Assembly (NCBI GenBank): GCA_949093475.1
Contig: CARXAY010000020.1
Location: 1 to 11,735 of the forward strand
Length of the DNA stretch: 11,735 bases
Reading direction: 5' to 3'
Source: an uncultured Oscillospiraceae bacterium
Lineage (GTDB): Bacteria > Bacillota > Clostridia > Oscillospirales > Oscillospiraceae
Positions within the stretch are counted from its first letter, which is position 1. Each line of letters begins with the position of its first letter. The position numbers and the translations under genes were made by a program. Shown piece after piece: positions 1-5,807 of the stretch. Below the pieces are notes generated by a model. The model searched no databases. It was not told the origin of the DNA and was given only the letters and a program-made list of their open reading frames with translations.

Positions 1-478
1 CCTGATTGTTGGTCAGCCCGGCGGAAAGGGGGTAGCAGGGCATGAGCGAGCCAAAGATTTTCGGCGCGTCCGCCGGTTCGATCTGGGGGTTGACCATGGT
101 GCGCCGCCCGCCGGCGAGGTCGAGCTTGCCGAAAAAGATGTAAGACTGCCCCCATTCCAGCGTGTTGCGGACATAGGGGCGGTTGAAGAAGGTGAGGTCG
201 ATGGCGGCGGTGTCGTCGGCGATGGTGCAGCGCACCAGCTGCCGCCCGCCGGGGATGCGGGAGAGGGTGGCGGGCTTGGTGAGATAGCCCTTGACGCAGA
301 CGTTTACGCCGATGGGGGCGGAGGCGATGGGGTAGAGGGTGGTGTGATCCTCATAGCGGCGGGGGTAAAAGGTCAAAAAGTCCCCGAGCTGGGTAAGACC
401 CAGCTTGGCAAGAGCCTTTTCCTTCACCGGCCCGACGCCGGGAAGGGAGGAGACGGGAGTGTCGTAGGCGAGGGGCAT
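1..478 (-). CDS. recG: ATP-dependent DNA helicase RecG, N-terminal part (cut by window edge)
   Basis: RecG remodels stalled replication forks and Holliday junctions by ATP-driven branch migration in the cytoplasm. Only the first 159 codons are in the window; the gene runs off the left edge still open. The start shows the family opening: a helix-hairpin-helix-like LPGVGPVKEKALAKLG (residues 12-27), then GDFLTFYPRRYEDHT. After that comes an OB-fold wedge domain with a KPATLSRIPGGRQLV strand, FFNRPYVRNTL, GKLDLAGGRRTMVNPQIE, and finally LMPCYPLSAGLTNNQ, the linker leading into the helicase domains. The helicase motifs lie outside the window. The ATG is chosen because a CCTCCT (AGGAGG on the coding strand) lies at 486-491, 7 bases upstream. 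It begins 14 bp after the gtrA-like gene, with no terminator between, so the two are probably co-transcribed. Confidence 0.93.
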   Translation of the reverse strand, partial: MPLAYDTPVSSLPGVGPVKEKALAKLGLTQLGDFLTFYPRRYEDHTTLYPIASAPIGVNVCVKGYLTKPATLSRIPGGRQLVRCTIADDTAAIDLTFFNRPYVRNTLEWGQSYIFFGKLDLAGGRRTMVNPQIEPADAPKIFGSLMPCYPLSAGLTNNQ

Positions 479-492
479 GGGGCGGCCTCCTT

Positions 493-912
493 TCAGTCTC
501 TGTGTTGGAAGGCGAAAAACTTTTGGCCGAAGTAGTTGAGGAGGGTAAACAGTCCCATGCCCGCCAGCATGGAGAGGTTGCCCTGAACCTTCTCCCCGGC
601 GGCGGCAAACAGCAGGGCGGTCAAGGGCTGGGCGACCCCGTAGGCCAGCGCGTAGCACACGGCGATGTTCACCGCGAAGCGCACGGCGGGCCGCCAGCCG
701 GTCTCCCTGTCCCGGAAGGTGAAGGAGCGGTTGAGGAGGAAGCTCAAAATGCTGGTGGGGATATAGTTGGCCAGCGTGGCGGGCCAGTAGCTCCAGCCCG
801 CCAGATTGTAGAGGCCGTACATGATGGCCGCGCCCAGCAGGGTGTTGAGTACCCCCACCGCCAAAAATTTCAGAAAGCTCACGTCAAAGAGCTTGGAGAA
901 CCACTCTTTCAT
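493..912 (-). CDS. GtrA-like family membrane protein
   Basis: This is a 139-residue protein of the GtrA/DPMS-like family (PF04138). These are small four-helix membrane proteins often linked to flipping or delivering lipid-linked sugars for cell-surface glycan synthesis. Four hydrophobic segments are visible, at about residues 12-35, 41-61, 77-97 and 112-132. The family-typical pieces are FLKFLAVGVLNTLLGAAIMY at the start, the NYIPTSILSFLLNRSFTFRD block after the second helix, and a final LLNYFGQKFFAFQ. The length is normal for the family. The start has AAGGAGA about 9 bases upstream. No glycosyltransferase lies beside it in this window, so the substrate cannot be guessed. It sits directly ahead of recG and appears to be the promoter-proximal gene of that pair. 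Confidence 0.92.
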   Translation of the reverse strand: MKEWFSKLFDVSFLKFLAVGVLNTLLGAAIMYGLYNLAGWSYWPATLANYIPTSILSFLLNRSFTFRDRETGWRPAVRFAVNIAVCYALAYGVAQPLTALLFAAAGEKVQGNLSMLAGMGLFTLLNYFGQKFFAFQHRD

Positions 913-941
913 GTCTGTGTCTCCTTGTGCTTAATAGGTAG

Positions 942-970
942 ATTATACCACCGGCAGGGGCGGTTGAAAA
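942..970 (-). promoter_or_regulatory. Promoter of the gtrA-like/recG unit
   Basis: On the minus strand a perfect -10 box TATAAT (942-947) carries the extended TGG element just upstream (948-950). A weak -35 TTTTCA lies at 965-970, 17 bp away. The start site would fall about 25 bases before the gtrA-like start codon. The -35 box overlaps the U-tail of the spo0A terminator, so the two units are packed tightly. Confidence 0.75.
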
Positions 971-996
971 GGGGGTCTCCCGGATGGGAGACCCCC
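967..996 (-). terminator. Rho-independent terminator of spo0A
   Basis: A perfect 11-bp inverted repeat, GGGGGTCTCCC (971-981) and its complement (986-996), encloses a 4-base loop. On the minus strand it is followed by TTTT (967-970). The hairpin begins 5 bases after the spo0A stop codon. Confidence 0.9.
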
Positions 997-1001
997 TTGA
1001 C

Positions 1002-1763
1002 TTATCCCTCTTTGCGCTGGAGCTGGAGGCGGTCGGCGATCATGGCGATAAATTCGCTGTTGGTGGGCTTGCCCTTGGCGTTGGAGACGGTGTAGCCGAA
1101 GTACTTTTGCAGGGTCTCCAGATCCCCCCGATCCCAAGCCACCTCAATGGCGTGGCGGATGGCCCGCTCCACCCGGCTGGGGGTCGTGCCGAACTTGCGG
1201 GCCACCGTGGGATAGAGCACCTTGGTCACCGCGTTGATCACGTCCATGTCCTCCACCGCCAGACGGATGGCCTCCCGGAGGTACTGGTAGCCCTTGATGT
1301 GGGCGGGCACGCCGATCTCATGGATGATGGCGGTGACCCGCAGCTCCAGACTTTCCTCCCCGCCGGTCAGGGCCGTGCCCTGCGGCTCGACCCCGGCATG
1401 AAGCTGGCGGCAGCGCTCCAAAACAGTGGCGACGCGGTAGGGCTTGGGCATGAAGTAGTCCGCGCCCATGGCCTTGGCCTGCTCTACCAGCCCCTCGTGG
1501 AGAAAGGCGGAGGTGACGATGATCTGAGGCTTTGGCTCTAACGCCCGCAGCCGCCCCAGCGTCTCCAGCCCGTCCAGCCCCGTCAGTACCAGATCGGTCA
1601 CCACCACATGGGGACGAAAGCTGCGGCAGAGCTGGATCAGCTCCTCGCCGTCCCCGGTGCATCCCGCCAGACGGATGCCCTCCTCCTGCCGCACCGCGTC
1701 CCCAAAGGCGGCTTGAAGCTCCCGTCCTGTATCCCCCAACACCACTACGATTTCCTGCTCCAT
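1002..1763 (-). CDS. spo0A: Sporulation master regulator Spo0A (atypical receiver)
   Basis: Spo0A is the response regulator that starts sporulation; its phosphorylated form binds 0A boxes. The 253-residue product has a CheY-like receiver (about 1-125), a short linker, and the Spo0A C-terminal DNA-binding domain (about 138-250). The latter is nearly canonical: IIHEIGVPAHIKGYQYLREA at 146-165, TTPSRVERAIRHAIEVAW at 193-210 and GKPTNSEFIAMIADRL at 231-246. In the receiver the phosphoacceptor is D57 and the conserved lysine K107. The acidic pocket reads LGDT, where Bacillus has ADDN, so one of two metal-binding aspartates is glycine (G10). The switch Thr is Ser (S85) and the usual Pro after the phosphosite is Thr (T61). 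The ATG at 1763 was preferred over an upstream TTG (1790) because the homologous N-terminus begins there and GAGGG lies 9 bases before it. The usual neighbour spoIVB is absent; spoVT is next upstream. Confidence 0.93.
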   Translation of the reverse strand: MEQEIVVVLGDTGRELQAAFGDAVRQEEGIRLAGCTGDGEELIQLCRSFRPHVVVTDLVLTGLDGLETLGRLRALEPKPQIIVTSAFLHEGLVEQAKAMGADYFMPKPYRVATVLERCRQLHAGVEPQGTALTGGEESLELRVTAIIHEIGVPAHIKGYQYLREAIRLAVEDMDVINAVTKVLYPTVARKFGTTPSRVERAIRHAIEVAWDRGDLETLQKYFGYTVSNAKGKPTNSEFIAMIADRLQLQRKEG

Positions 1764-1844
1764 GTCAGCTTCCCTCGTTTCCGGCGGCAAGGCCGCCTGC
1801 TTTAATTGTTATCCCTTTCGTGGCAGTCCCACATCGGTGTCTCA

Positions 1845-1873
1845 AATATACCATATTTTTACAGCACACGCAA
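1845..1873 (-). promoter_or_regulatory. Sigma-A-type promoter of spo0A
   Basis: On the minus strand TTGCGT (1868-1873) and TATATT (1845-1850) are separated by exactly 17 bp. The start would lie about 75 bases before the spo0A ATG. I saw no convincing sigma-H promoter (AGGAATT-type -35 with GAAT -10) in the interval. Confidence 0.72.
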
Positions 1874-1903
1874 CCATAAAATCCCAATTTCAGGAAAAAA
1901 TCG

Positions 1904-1910
1904 TTCGACA
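1904..1910 (-). promoter_or_regulatory. 0A box (Spo0A binding site) upstream of spo0A
   Basis: TGTCGAA on the minus strand matches the core of the established Spo0A box exactly. It lies 30 bp upstream of the -35 hexamer, a position that fits autoregulation of spo0A as known in Bacillus. The match is seen in the sequence; binding is inferred. A 7-base match can also occur by chance. Confidence 0.55.
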
Positions 1911-1933
1911 CAAATCGCGGGAAGGGTAAAAAG

Positions 1934-1976
1934 AAAACGCTGAAAGACGCTGCAGTGCAGCATCTTTCAGCGTTTT
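1934..1976 (-). terminator. Rho-independent terminator of spoVT
   Basis: A perfect 14-bp inverted repeat, AAAACGCTGAAAGA (1934-1947) with its complement at 1963-1976, continues inward through a G-T pair and a CTGCAG-centred stem. It forms one very stable hairpin of 43 bases. On the minus strand a CTTTTT run follows. It starts 10 bases after the spoVT stop and insulates spo0A from spoVT. Confidence 0.9.
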
Positions 1977-1986
1977 GAAAAGCAGG

Positions 1987-2526
1987 TCAGCTTTCCATGT
2001 GGCGGCTGAGGAAGCCGGCCGCAGTCTGGATCATTTTGATCTCGGTCTCGCCCACGCTCTGGGGATCCTCGGCAACGAAAAGGACGGAGCCGAGTACGTC
2101 GCCGCCGGACAGGATGGGGGCGCACACGGTGATGCGGTACTTTTCCACGTCGCGGCAGACCTGCAAGGACGTGTCCCCGGACTGAAAGACGTAGAGCTGG
2201 CGGTTTTCCATGAGCCGCTCCAGATCTTCGCTGATGCCGCGCTCGGCCAGCTCCCGCTTGGGCGCGCCGGAGACGGCGAGGGTGTTGTCCCGGTCGGTAA
2301 TGACCGCCACAAGGCCGGAGAGCTTGGCGATGGTCTCGCACATCTGCCCGGCGAAGTCGGCCACGCCGCCCATCAGGCTGTACTTTTTGAACACCACGCC
2401 GCCGTCCTTGTCGGTGAAGATCTCCAAGGGGTCGCCCTCGCGGATACGCATGGTGCGGCGGATCTCCTTGGGGATGACGATGCGGCCAAGGTCGTCAATG
2501 CGTCTTACAACGCCAGTTGCTTTCAT
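1987..2526 (-). CDS. spoVT: Stage V sporulation protein T (AbrB-type regulator)
   Basis: SpoVT is a forespore transcription regulator that tunes sigma-G-dependent genes and affects spore structure and germination. The 179-residue product has an N-terminal AbrB/MazE swapped-hairpin DNA-binding domain (about 1-50). Its sequence MKATGVVRRIDDLGRIVIPK and EIRRTMRIREGDPLEIF is almost identical to the Bacillus protein. A GAF-like C-terminal domain follows (about 56-179), ending AAGFLSRHMES like the family. Two adjacent ATG codons exist: the family begins MKATG, so the second (2526) is chosen, although the first (2529) is closer to ideal spacing from GGAGG (2536-2540). The gene has its own promoter and terminator and lies between spo0A and the ATP-grasp gene. 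There is no terminator after the ATP-grasp stop, so read-through into spoVT is possible. Confidence 0.95.
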   Translation of the reverse strand: MKATGVVRRIDDLGRIVIPKEIRRTMRIREGDPLEIFTDKDGGVVFKKYSLMGGVADFAGQMCETIAKLSGLVAVITDRDNTLAVSGAPKRELAERGISEDLERLMENRQLYVFQSGDTSLQVCRDVEKYRITVCAPILSGGDVLGSVLFVAEDPQSVGETEIKMIQTAAGFLSRHMES

Positions 2527-2566
2527 CATAAACTACCTCCCACGGTTCTGTCTCTTTGACAAATCA

Positions 2567-2595
2567 TAGTATCTACAACTAACAATTCCCTATAC
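2567..2595 (-). promoter_or_regulatory. Candidate sigma-G/sigma-F promoter of spoVT
   Basis: On the minus strand GTATA (2591-2595) matches the forespore -35 consensus GHATR. GATACTA (2567-2573) matches the -10 consensus CATWMTA in six of seven places, with a 17-bp spacer. spoVT is a known sigma-G target in Bacillus, which supports the call. A 0A-box-like TGTCAAA (2555-2561) lies just downstream of the -10. Confidence 0.6.
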
Positions 2596-2628
2596 GGGCA
2601 TTTTCCGTGGGATGATTTGGAAATCAAT

Positions 2629-3978
2629 TTATTTTTTTGCCGTTTTGCCCAATTGAGAGGCAGCCTTTTTCGCCGCCTTGGGCGCGGGCTTTTCCGCTTT
2701 TTTGGCCGGAGCTTTCTTCACGGCTGCTGCCTTGGGCGCGGACTGGGCGGCGGGCTTGGCCTTGGGTGCGGTCTTGGGCTTTTCCTTGGCCTCCGCCATC
2801 GCGTCCCGGTAGAAGGCGGCCAGCTTCTCCTTGGTGGGGAACACCGCCACATACATCCGGTTGCCCATGGCGTCGGCCAGCGCGTCGGGGATGCGCTCCA
2901 CCATCCGCATGGCGGGGTAGTATTTCTTCATCAGCTCGGAGTCCGACAGGGCGAAATCCTTGCCGTCCCGCCGCCCGGCAAAGGCGCAGAAGGCGTGGTC
3001 GCCCACGGGGGTTTCGCTGTGGTCAAAGGCGATCATGTCCGCCCAGATCTGGTAGACGTTGGTGGAGTGGGCAAAGTTGATCATGTCGGGGGTAAAGCCG
3101 CCGCAGGGGCGCATATTGACCTCCAGCGCCACCACGTCTCCCTCCTTGCCCAGACTGCCCTGATCGCGGGTGAGGCGGAAGAATTCAAAGTGGACAAAGC
3201 GGCTCTTCACACCCCAAGCCTTGATGGCGGCGCGGCCGGCCTTCTGCACATCGGGCGCGAGGGTCTTGACGATGTAGTAGATGGAGTTGTCCTGCTGGTT
3301 GACGATGTCCATGATGGACATGGGGGTGACGTTGCCCGTCTCAAAAATGGGGTTGCCCTTGGAGTCGATGATGGCGTCGTAGGAGTTGACCTCAGCGTGG
3401 ACAAATTCCTCCATGATATAGGGGATCCAAGTGCGGCGGCCGGCCAAAAAGCGGCGCAGGTCGGCTTCGCTCTCTAACTTGTGGGTGTCCGACGCGCCCA
3501 CGCCGTTGTCCGGCTTCACCACCACCGGCCAGCCCACTTCCTGCACAAAGGACATACAGCCCTTCAAATCGTCCACCATATGCCAGCGGCAGGCGGGGAT
3601 GCCCGCCTTGGCGTAGTACGCCTTCATCTTGGACTTGTACTTGATGCGGTCGATGTCCTCCTCCTGAAAGCCGGAGGTGATGTGGAACTGCGTCCGCAGC
3701 CATGCGTCCCGCTCCAGCCAATACTCGTTGTTGCTTTCCAGCCAGTCGATGCGGCCGTATTTATGGATGAAATAGGCCACCGCGCGATAAACCGCCTCGT
3801 TGTTTTCCAGACTGTCCACCCAGTAGTATTCCGTCAGGCTCTCCCGCACCTGAGGGGCAAGCTGGTCGTAGGGCTGGTCGCCGATGCCAAGGACGTTCAG
3901 TCCGTTTTCCTTCAGCGCACGGCAAAACTGCCAGTAGTTGGTGGGAAAGTTGGGGGAGATGAATACGGCGTTTTTCAT
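2629..3978 (-). CDS. ATP-grasp domain protein with Lys/Ala/Pro-rich C-terminal tail
   Basis: This 449-residue protein is an ATP-grasp enzyme of unknown substrate; such enzymes activate a carboxylate as acyl-phosphate and join it to an amine or thiol. A pre-ATP-grasp Rossmann-like part (MKNAVFISPNFPTNYWQFCR) covers about 1-110. The ATP-grasp fold (about 113-330) shows YKSKM (114-118), PVVVKPDNGVGASD (151-164, K155 likely ATP-binding), MEEFV (189-193), VHFEFF (262-267) and the metal-binding ALEVNMRPCGG (284-294, with E286, N288 and R290). After a further domain to about 398 comes a 51-residue tail (399-449) made mostly of Lys (16), Ala (17) and Pro (7), like histone H1. The frame opens further upstream, but that part lies in a repeat. 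The ATG at 3978 follows GAGGG by 7 bases and is preferred. It follows two esterase genes on the same strand, so a joint pathway is inferred. Confidence 0.85.
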   Translation of the reverse strand: MKNAVFISPNFPTNYWQFCRALKENGLNVLGIGDQPYDQLAPQVRESLTEYYWVDSLENNEAVYRAVAYFIHKYGRIDWLESNNEYWLERDAWLRTQFHITSGFQEEDIDRIKYKSKMKAYYAKAGIPACRWHMVDDLKGCMSFVQEVGWPVVVKPDNGVGASDTHKLESEADLRRFLAGRRTWIPYIMEEFVHAEVNSYDAIIDSKGNPIFETGNVTPMSIMDIVNQQDNSIYYIVKTLAPDVQKAGRAAIKAWGVKSRFVHFEFFRLTRDQGSLGKEGDVVALEVNMRPCGGFTPDMINFAHSTNVYQIWADMIAFDHSETPVGDHAFCAFAGRRDGKDFALSDSELMKKYYPAMRMVERIPDALADAMGNRMYVAVFPTKEKLAAFYRDAMAEAKEKPKTAPKAKPAAQSAPKAAAVKKAPAKKAEKPAPKAAKKAASQLGKTAKK

Positions 3979-4011
3979 AAGTGTACCCTCTTTCAATATG
4001 TCGCGTGCCCT

Positions 4012-4130
4012 TGGCTCCTTTTGAAAGGAGCTGTCAGCCGCAGGCTGACTGAGGATTGTGCCCGTTTGCTGTACCGGACAATCCCCCGGCATTTGCTCCG
4101 CAAATGCCACCCCCTTTCCAAAGGGGGCTT
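4012..4130. repeat. Multi-hairpin intergenic repeat element (about 119 bp)
   Basis: The stretch is made almost wholly of inverted repeats: GCTCCTTT/AAAGGAGC (4015-4032), GTCAGCC/GGCTGAC (4033-4049), GATTGT/ACAATC enclosing the centre (4054-4083), GGCATTTGC/GCAAATGCC (4088-4108) and CCCCCTTT/AAAGGGGG (4110-4127). Each half has the order outer hairpin, inner hairpin, GATTGT, and the halves are inverted relative to each other, so the whole is a degenerate large palindrome. Its look is that of the dispersed non-coding intergenic repeats of Oscillospiraceae; that link is from memory, not from a search. On the plus strand the last hairpin is followed by CTTTT, but no plus-strand gene needs a terminator here. 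It lies inside the presumed esterase/ATP-grasp transcript. Confidence 0.8.
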
Positions 4131-4135
4131 TTATC

Positions 4136-4897
4136 TCACGCTTCGTCCAACAAAAACGGCGCAAAATAGGCCGCCTGCTTGTGCCACCACGGCCAGTCGT
4201 GATTTACGTCATAGCCCCAGTAGTCCACCCACATATGAATCCCCTTCTGGCGGCACAGTTCGTCCACCCGGCGGGTGGTCTCCGGCTGCTCCCAAGCGCC
4301 GAGGCCCACGCAGATGATGCCTCTGCCCTTGTTGATCTCCTGAATGGTGGGGTGGTTTTCCGGCAGGTTGGGGAGGAAGTGAACGGGGGAGTTGAGGTAC
4401 ACCCCCTCGTCCATATAGCCGTCGAAGCCGTAGGCGGCGTCATAAATTCCGCTCAGAGCCAGCAGCCCGCCAAAGAGGTCGGGGCGGCGCAGGAACAGGG
4501 TGAGGGCATGGGTCGCGCCCAGCGAGCAGCCGAAGGCGATGACCTTGGGCTTGCCGCCGCGCTTGCCGTTTTGCTTGTTCACCGTCTTTTGGATGAAGGG
4601 GACTAACTCATCGAAAATATAGCTCATCCACTGCTCGTGGCGGGCGCTACGCCACGCGGGGTCGCCCTCCTTGTTGCTCCAAGTCTCCTTGTCGATGGTG
4701 TCCACGGTGAACACCGTCACCTTGCCCGCGTCGATCCAAGGCGCCCAAGTGTCCGTCATCTTGAAGTTCTCGAAATCAAAGAACCGCCCGTCCTGACAGG
4801 GGATAAAGAGCATGGGCTTGCCCCCGTGGCCGTAGACCTTGGTCTCCATCTCCCGCCCCAATTTCTCAGACCACTGCTTGAAATATTGCACTTCCAT
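4136..4897 (-). CDS. Alpha/beta-hydrolase esterase (COG4947-like)
   Basis: This is a 253-residue putative serine esterase of the COG4947 type (esterase/lipase superfamily); its substrate is unknown. It has no signal peptide, so it is probably cytoplasmic. The opening MEVQYFKQWSEKLGREMETK and the PMLFIPCQDGRFFDFENF block (28-45) suit this family. The nucleophile elbow is GCSLG (123-127, S125). Near the end NHDWPWWHKQ (232-241) supplies the likely catalytic His, H233. The acid is probably D230 or E203. The start has GGAGGAGG 7-8 bases upstream. It begins 17 bp after the second esterase gene, clearly in one operon, and precedes the repeat and the ATP-grasp gene. Acyl or peptide bond cleavage on the ATP-grasp product is a reasonable but untested guess. 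Confidence 0.85.
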   Translation of the reverse strand: MEVQYFKQWSEKLGREMETKVYGHGGKPMLFIPCQDGRFFDFENFKMTDTWAPWIDAGKVTVFTVDTIDKETWSNKEGDPAWRSARHEQWMSYIFDELVPFIQKTVNKQNGKRGGKPKVIAFGCSLGATHALTLFLRRPDLFGGLLALSGIYDAAYGFDGYMDEGVYLNSPVHFLPNLPENHPTIQEINKGRGIICVGLGAWEQPETTRRVDELCRQKGIHMWVDYWGYDVNHDWPWWHKQAAYFAPFLLDEA

Positions 4898-4914
4898 TCA
4901 AATTCCTCCTCCGT

Positions 4915-5682
4915 TTACGGTAGGTCATACATTAAGGTGTTGATAAAAAACGGGAGCTGCTTTTCCCAGCTGGCCTCGTTGTGGTTGCCGCCCGGAACGA
5001 GGCGGCAGGTGAGGTTGATCTTCTTGTCCAGCAAAATGGAAGCCGTCTCCGCCAGACCGCGAAACATGGTCTTGTGAAAGCCCATTTCCCGCTGACCGTA
5101 GTCCATGTAGAGTACCGTGTCCTGCCCCACCCGGGCGTTTCGCAGCATGGAAAAGAGCTTTTCCTGCCCAAACCACAACGACGGCGACAGCGCCGCCCCC
5201 CGGGAAAACACATGGTTATATTTCATCACCCCGTAAAGGGTCATCAGCCCGCCCATGGAGCTGCCTCCCAAGAAGGTGTACTCCCGTTCCGGGCGGGTGG
5301 GGTAGTTGGCGTCTATGGTGGGCTTGAACTCGCCCGCAAAAAAGTCCATGGTGGCCTTGCCCTTGCCTTTGATGAGGCCGAAGTCGGGCATGGTGCAGGT
5401 GTAGGGGCAGTATTCGATGATCCGTCCCCCGGCGGGGGCGTGGTTGCACTCCACCGCGGCGATGATCAGCGGGGTCTGGGTGGCCTCCATATACTCCAAA
5501 AAGCCCCAGCTCTTGCCGTAGGTGGCCTCATGGTCGTAAAACAGGTTGTGCCCGTCAAACATATAGAGAACGGGAAAGCGCAGGCCGGGGTCGTTTCGGG
5601 CCGCGTCGGGGACGTAGACATAGGCGCGGCGGGGCTGGCCGCCGGTGAGCTTTTCCAGAGTAACGTCGAAAATATCCAGCAT
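4915..5682 (-). CDS. Putative esterase, alpha/beta-hydrolase fold (esterase D/Fes-like, PF00756)
   Basis: This 255-residue protein resembles the PF00756/COG2819 esterases, a group that includes siderophore esterases, S-formylglutathione hydrolase and mycolyltransferases. Visible family marks are RRAYVYVPDAA (18-28), FPVLYMFDGHNLFYDHEATYG (36-56), the nucleophile elbow GGSSMGG (139-145, S142), YMDYGQRE (192-199, D194 as likely acid) and VPGGNHNEASWEKQLP (229-244, H234 as likely base). No signal peptide is seen. The start ATG is preceded by AAAGGA at 9 bases. It is the first gene of the minus-strand esterase operon, with its own promoter at 5718-5746. The second esterase is only distantly alike, so this is not a recent duplication. 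Confidence 0.86.
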   Translation of the reverse strand: MLDIFDVTLEKLTGGQPRRAYVYVPDAARNDPGLRFPVLYMFDGHNLFYDHEATYGKSWGFLEYMEATQTPLIIAAVECNHAPAGGRIIEYCPYTCTMPDFGLIKGKGKATMDFFAGEFKPTIDANYPTRPEREYTFLGGSSMGGLMTLYGVMKYNHVFSRGAALSPSLWFGQEKLFSMLRNARVGQDTVLYMDYGQREMGFHKTMFRGLAETASILLDKKINLTCRLVPGGNHNEASWEKQLPFFINTLMYDLP

Positions 5683-5717
5683 GGATCAGGTTCCTTTCCG
5701 TTGAAGCGTCAAGAAAC

Positions 5718-5746
5718 AGTTTACCACTCTGCTGTGAAAAAATCAA
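5718..5746 (-). promoter_or_regulatory. Promoter of the esterase/ATP-grasp operon
   Basis: On the minus strand TTGATT (5741-5746) and TAAACT (5718-5723) lie 17 bp apart, each matching the sigma-A consensus in four of six places. It is arranged back to back with the plus-strand promoter at 5765-5773. Confidence 0.55.
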
Positions 5747-5764
5747 TTCCCGCGCGCCTTTTTG

Positions 5765-5773
5765 TGGTATAAT
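5765..5773 (+). promoter_or_regulatory. Extended -10 promoter of the DUF3783/metallopeptidase pair
   Basis: TGGTATAAT is a perfect extended -10. No good -35 is found at the proper spacing. The start would lie about 28 bases before the DUF3783 start codon. Only 18 bp separate this element from the -35 of the divergent esterase promoter, so both probably respond to the same bound factors. Confidence 0.65.
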
Positions 5774-5807
5774 TTATAGATGACCAGACTGCGAAGGAGG
5801 TTTCCCC

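Noticed and set aside
2556..2595. TTGACA on the plus strand as a promoter
   Set aside because: No -10 box at 16-18 bp and no plus-strand gene downstream; the hexamer is part of the 0A-like box read backward.
2617..3477. Plus-strand open frame of 286 codons
   Set aside because: It lies antisense to the ATP-grasp gene, its product is Gly/His/Val-rich low-complexity, and it has no ribosome site or family likeness; it is a high-GC shadow.
3979..4164. N-terminal extension of the ATP-grasp protein by 62 residues
   Set aside because: The extra codons cover the multi-hairpin repeat and the end of the esterase gene; a ribosome site and a normal domain start are found at 3978.
4981..5772. Plus-strand open frame of 263 codons
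   Set aside because: It is antisense to the first esterase gene, which has clear catalytic motifs; there is no ribosome site and it runs into the divergent promoter region.
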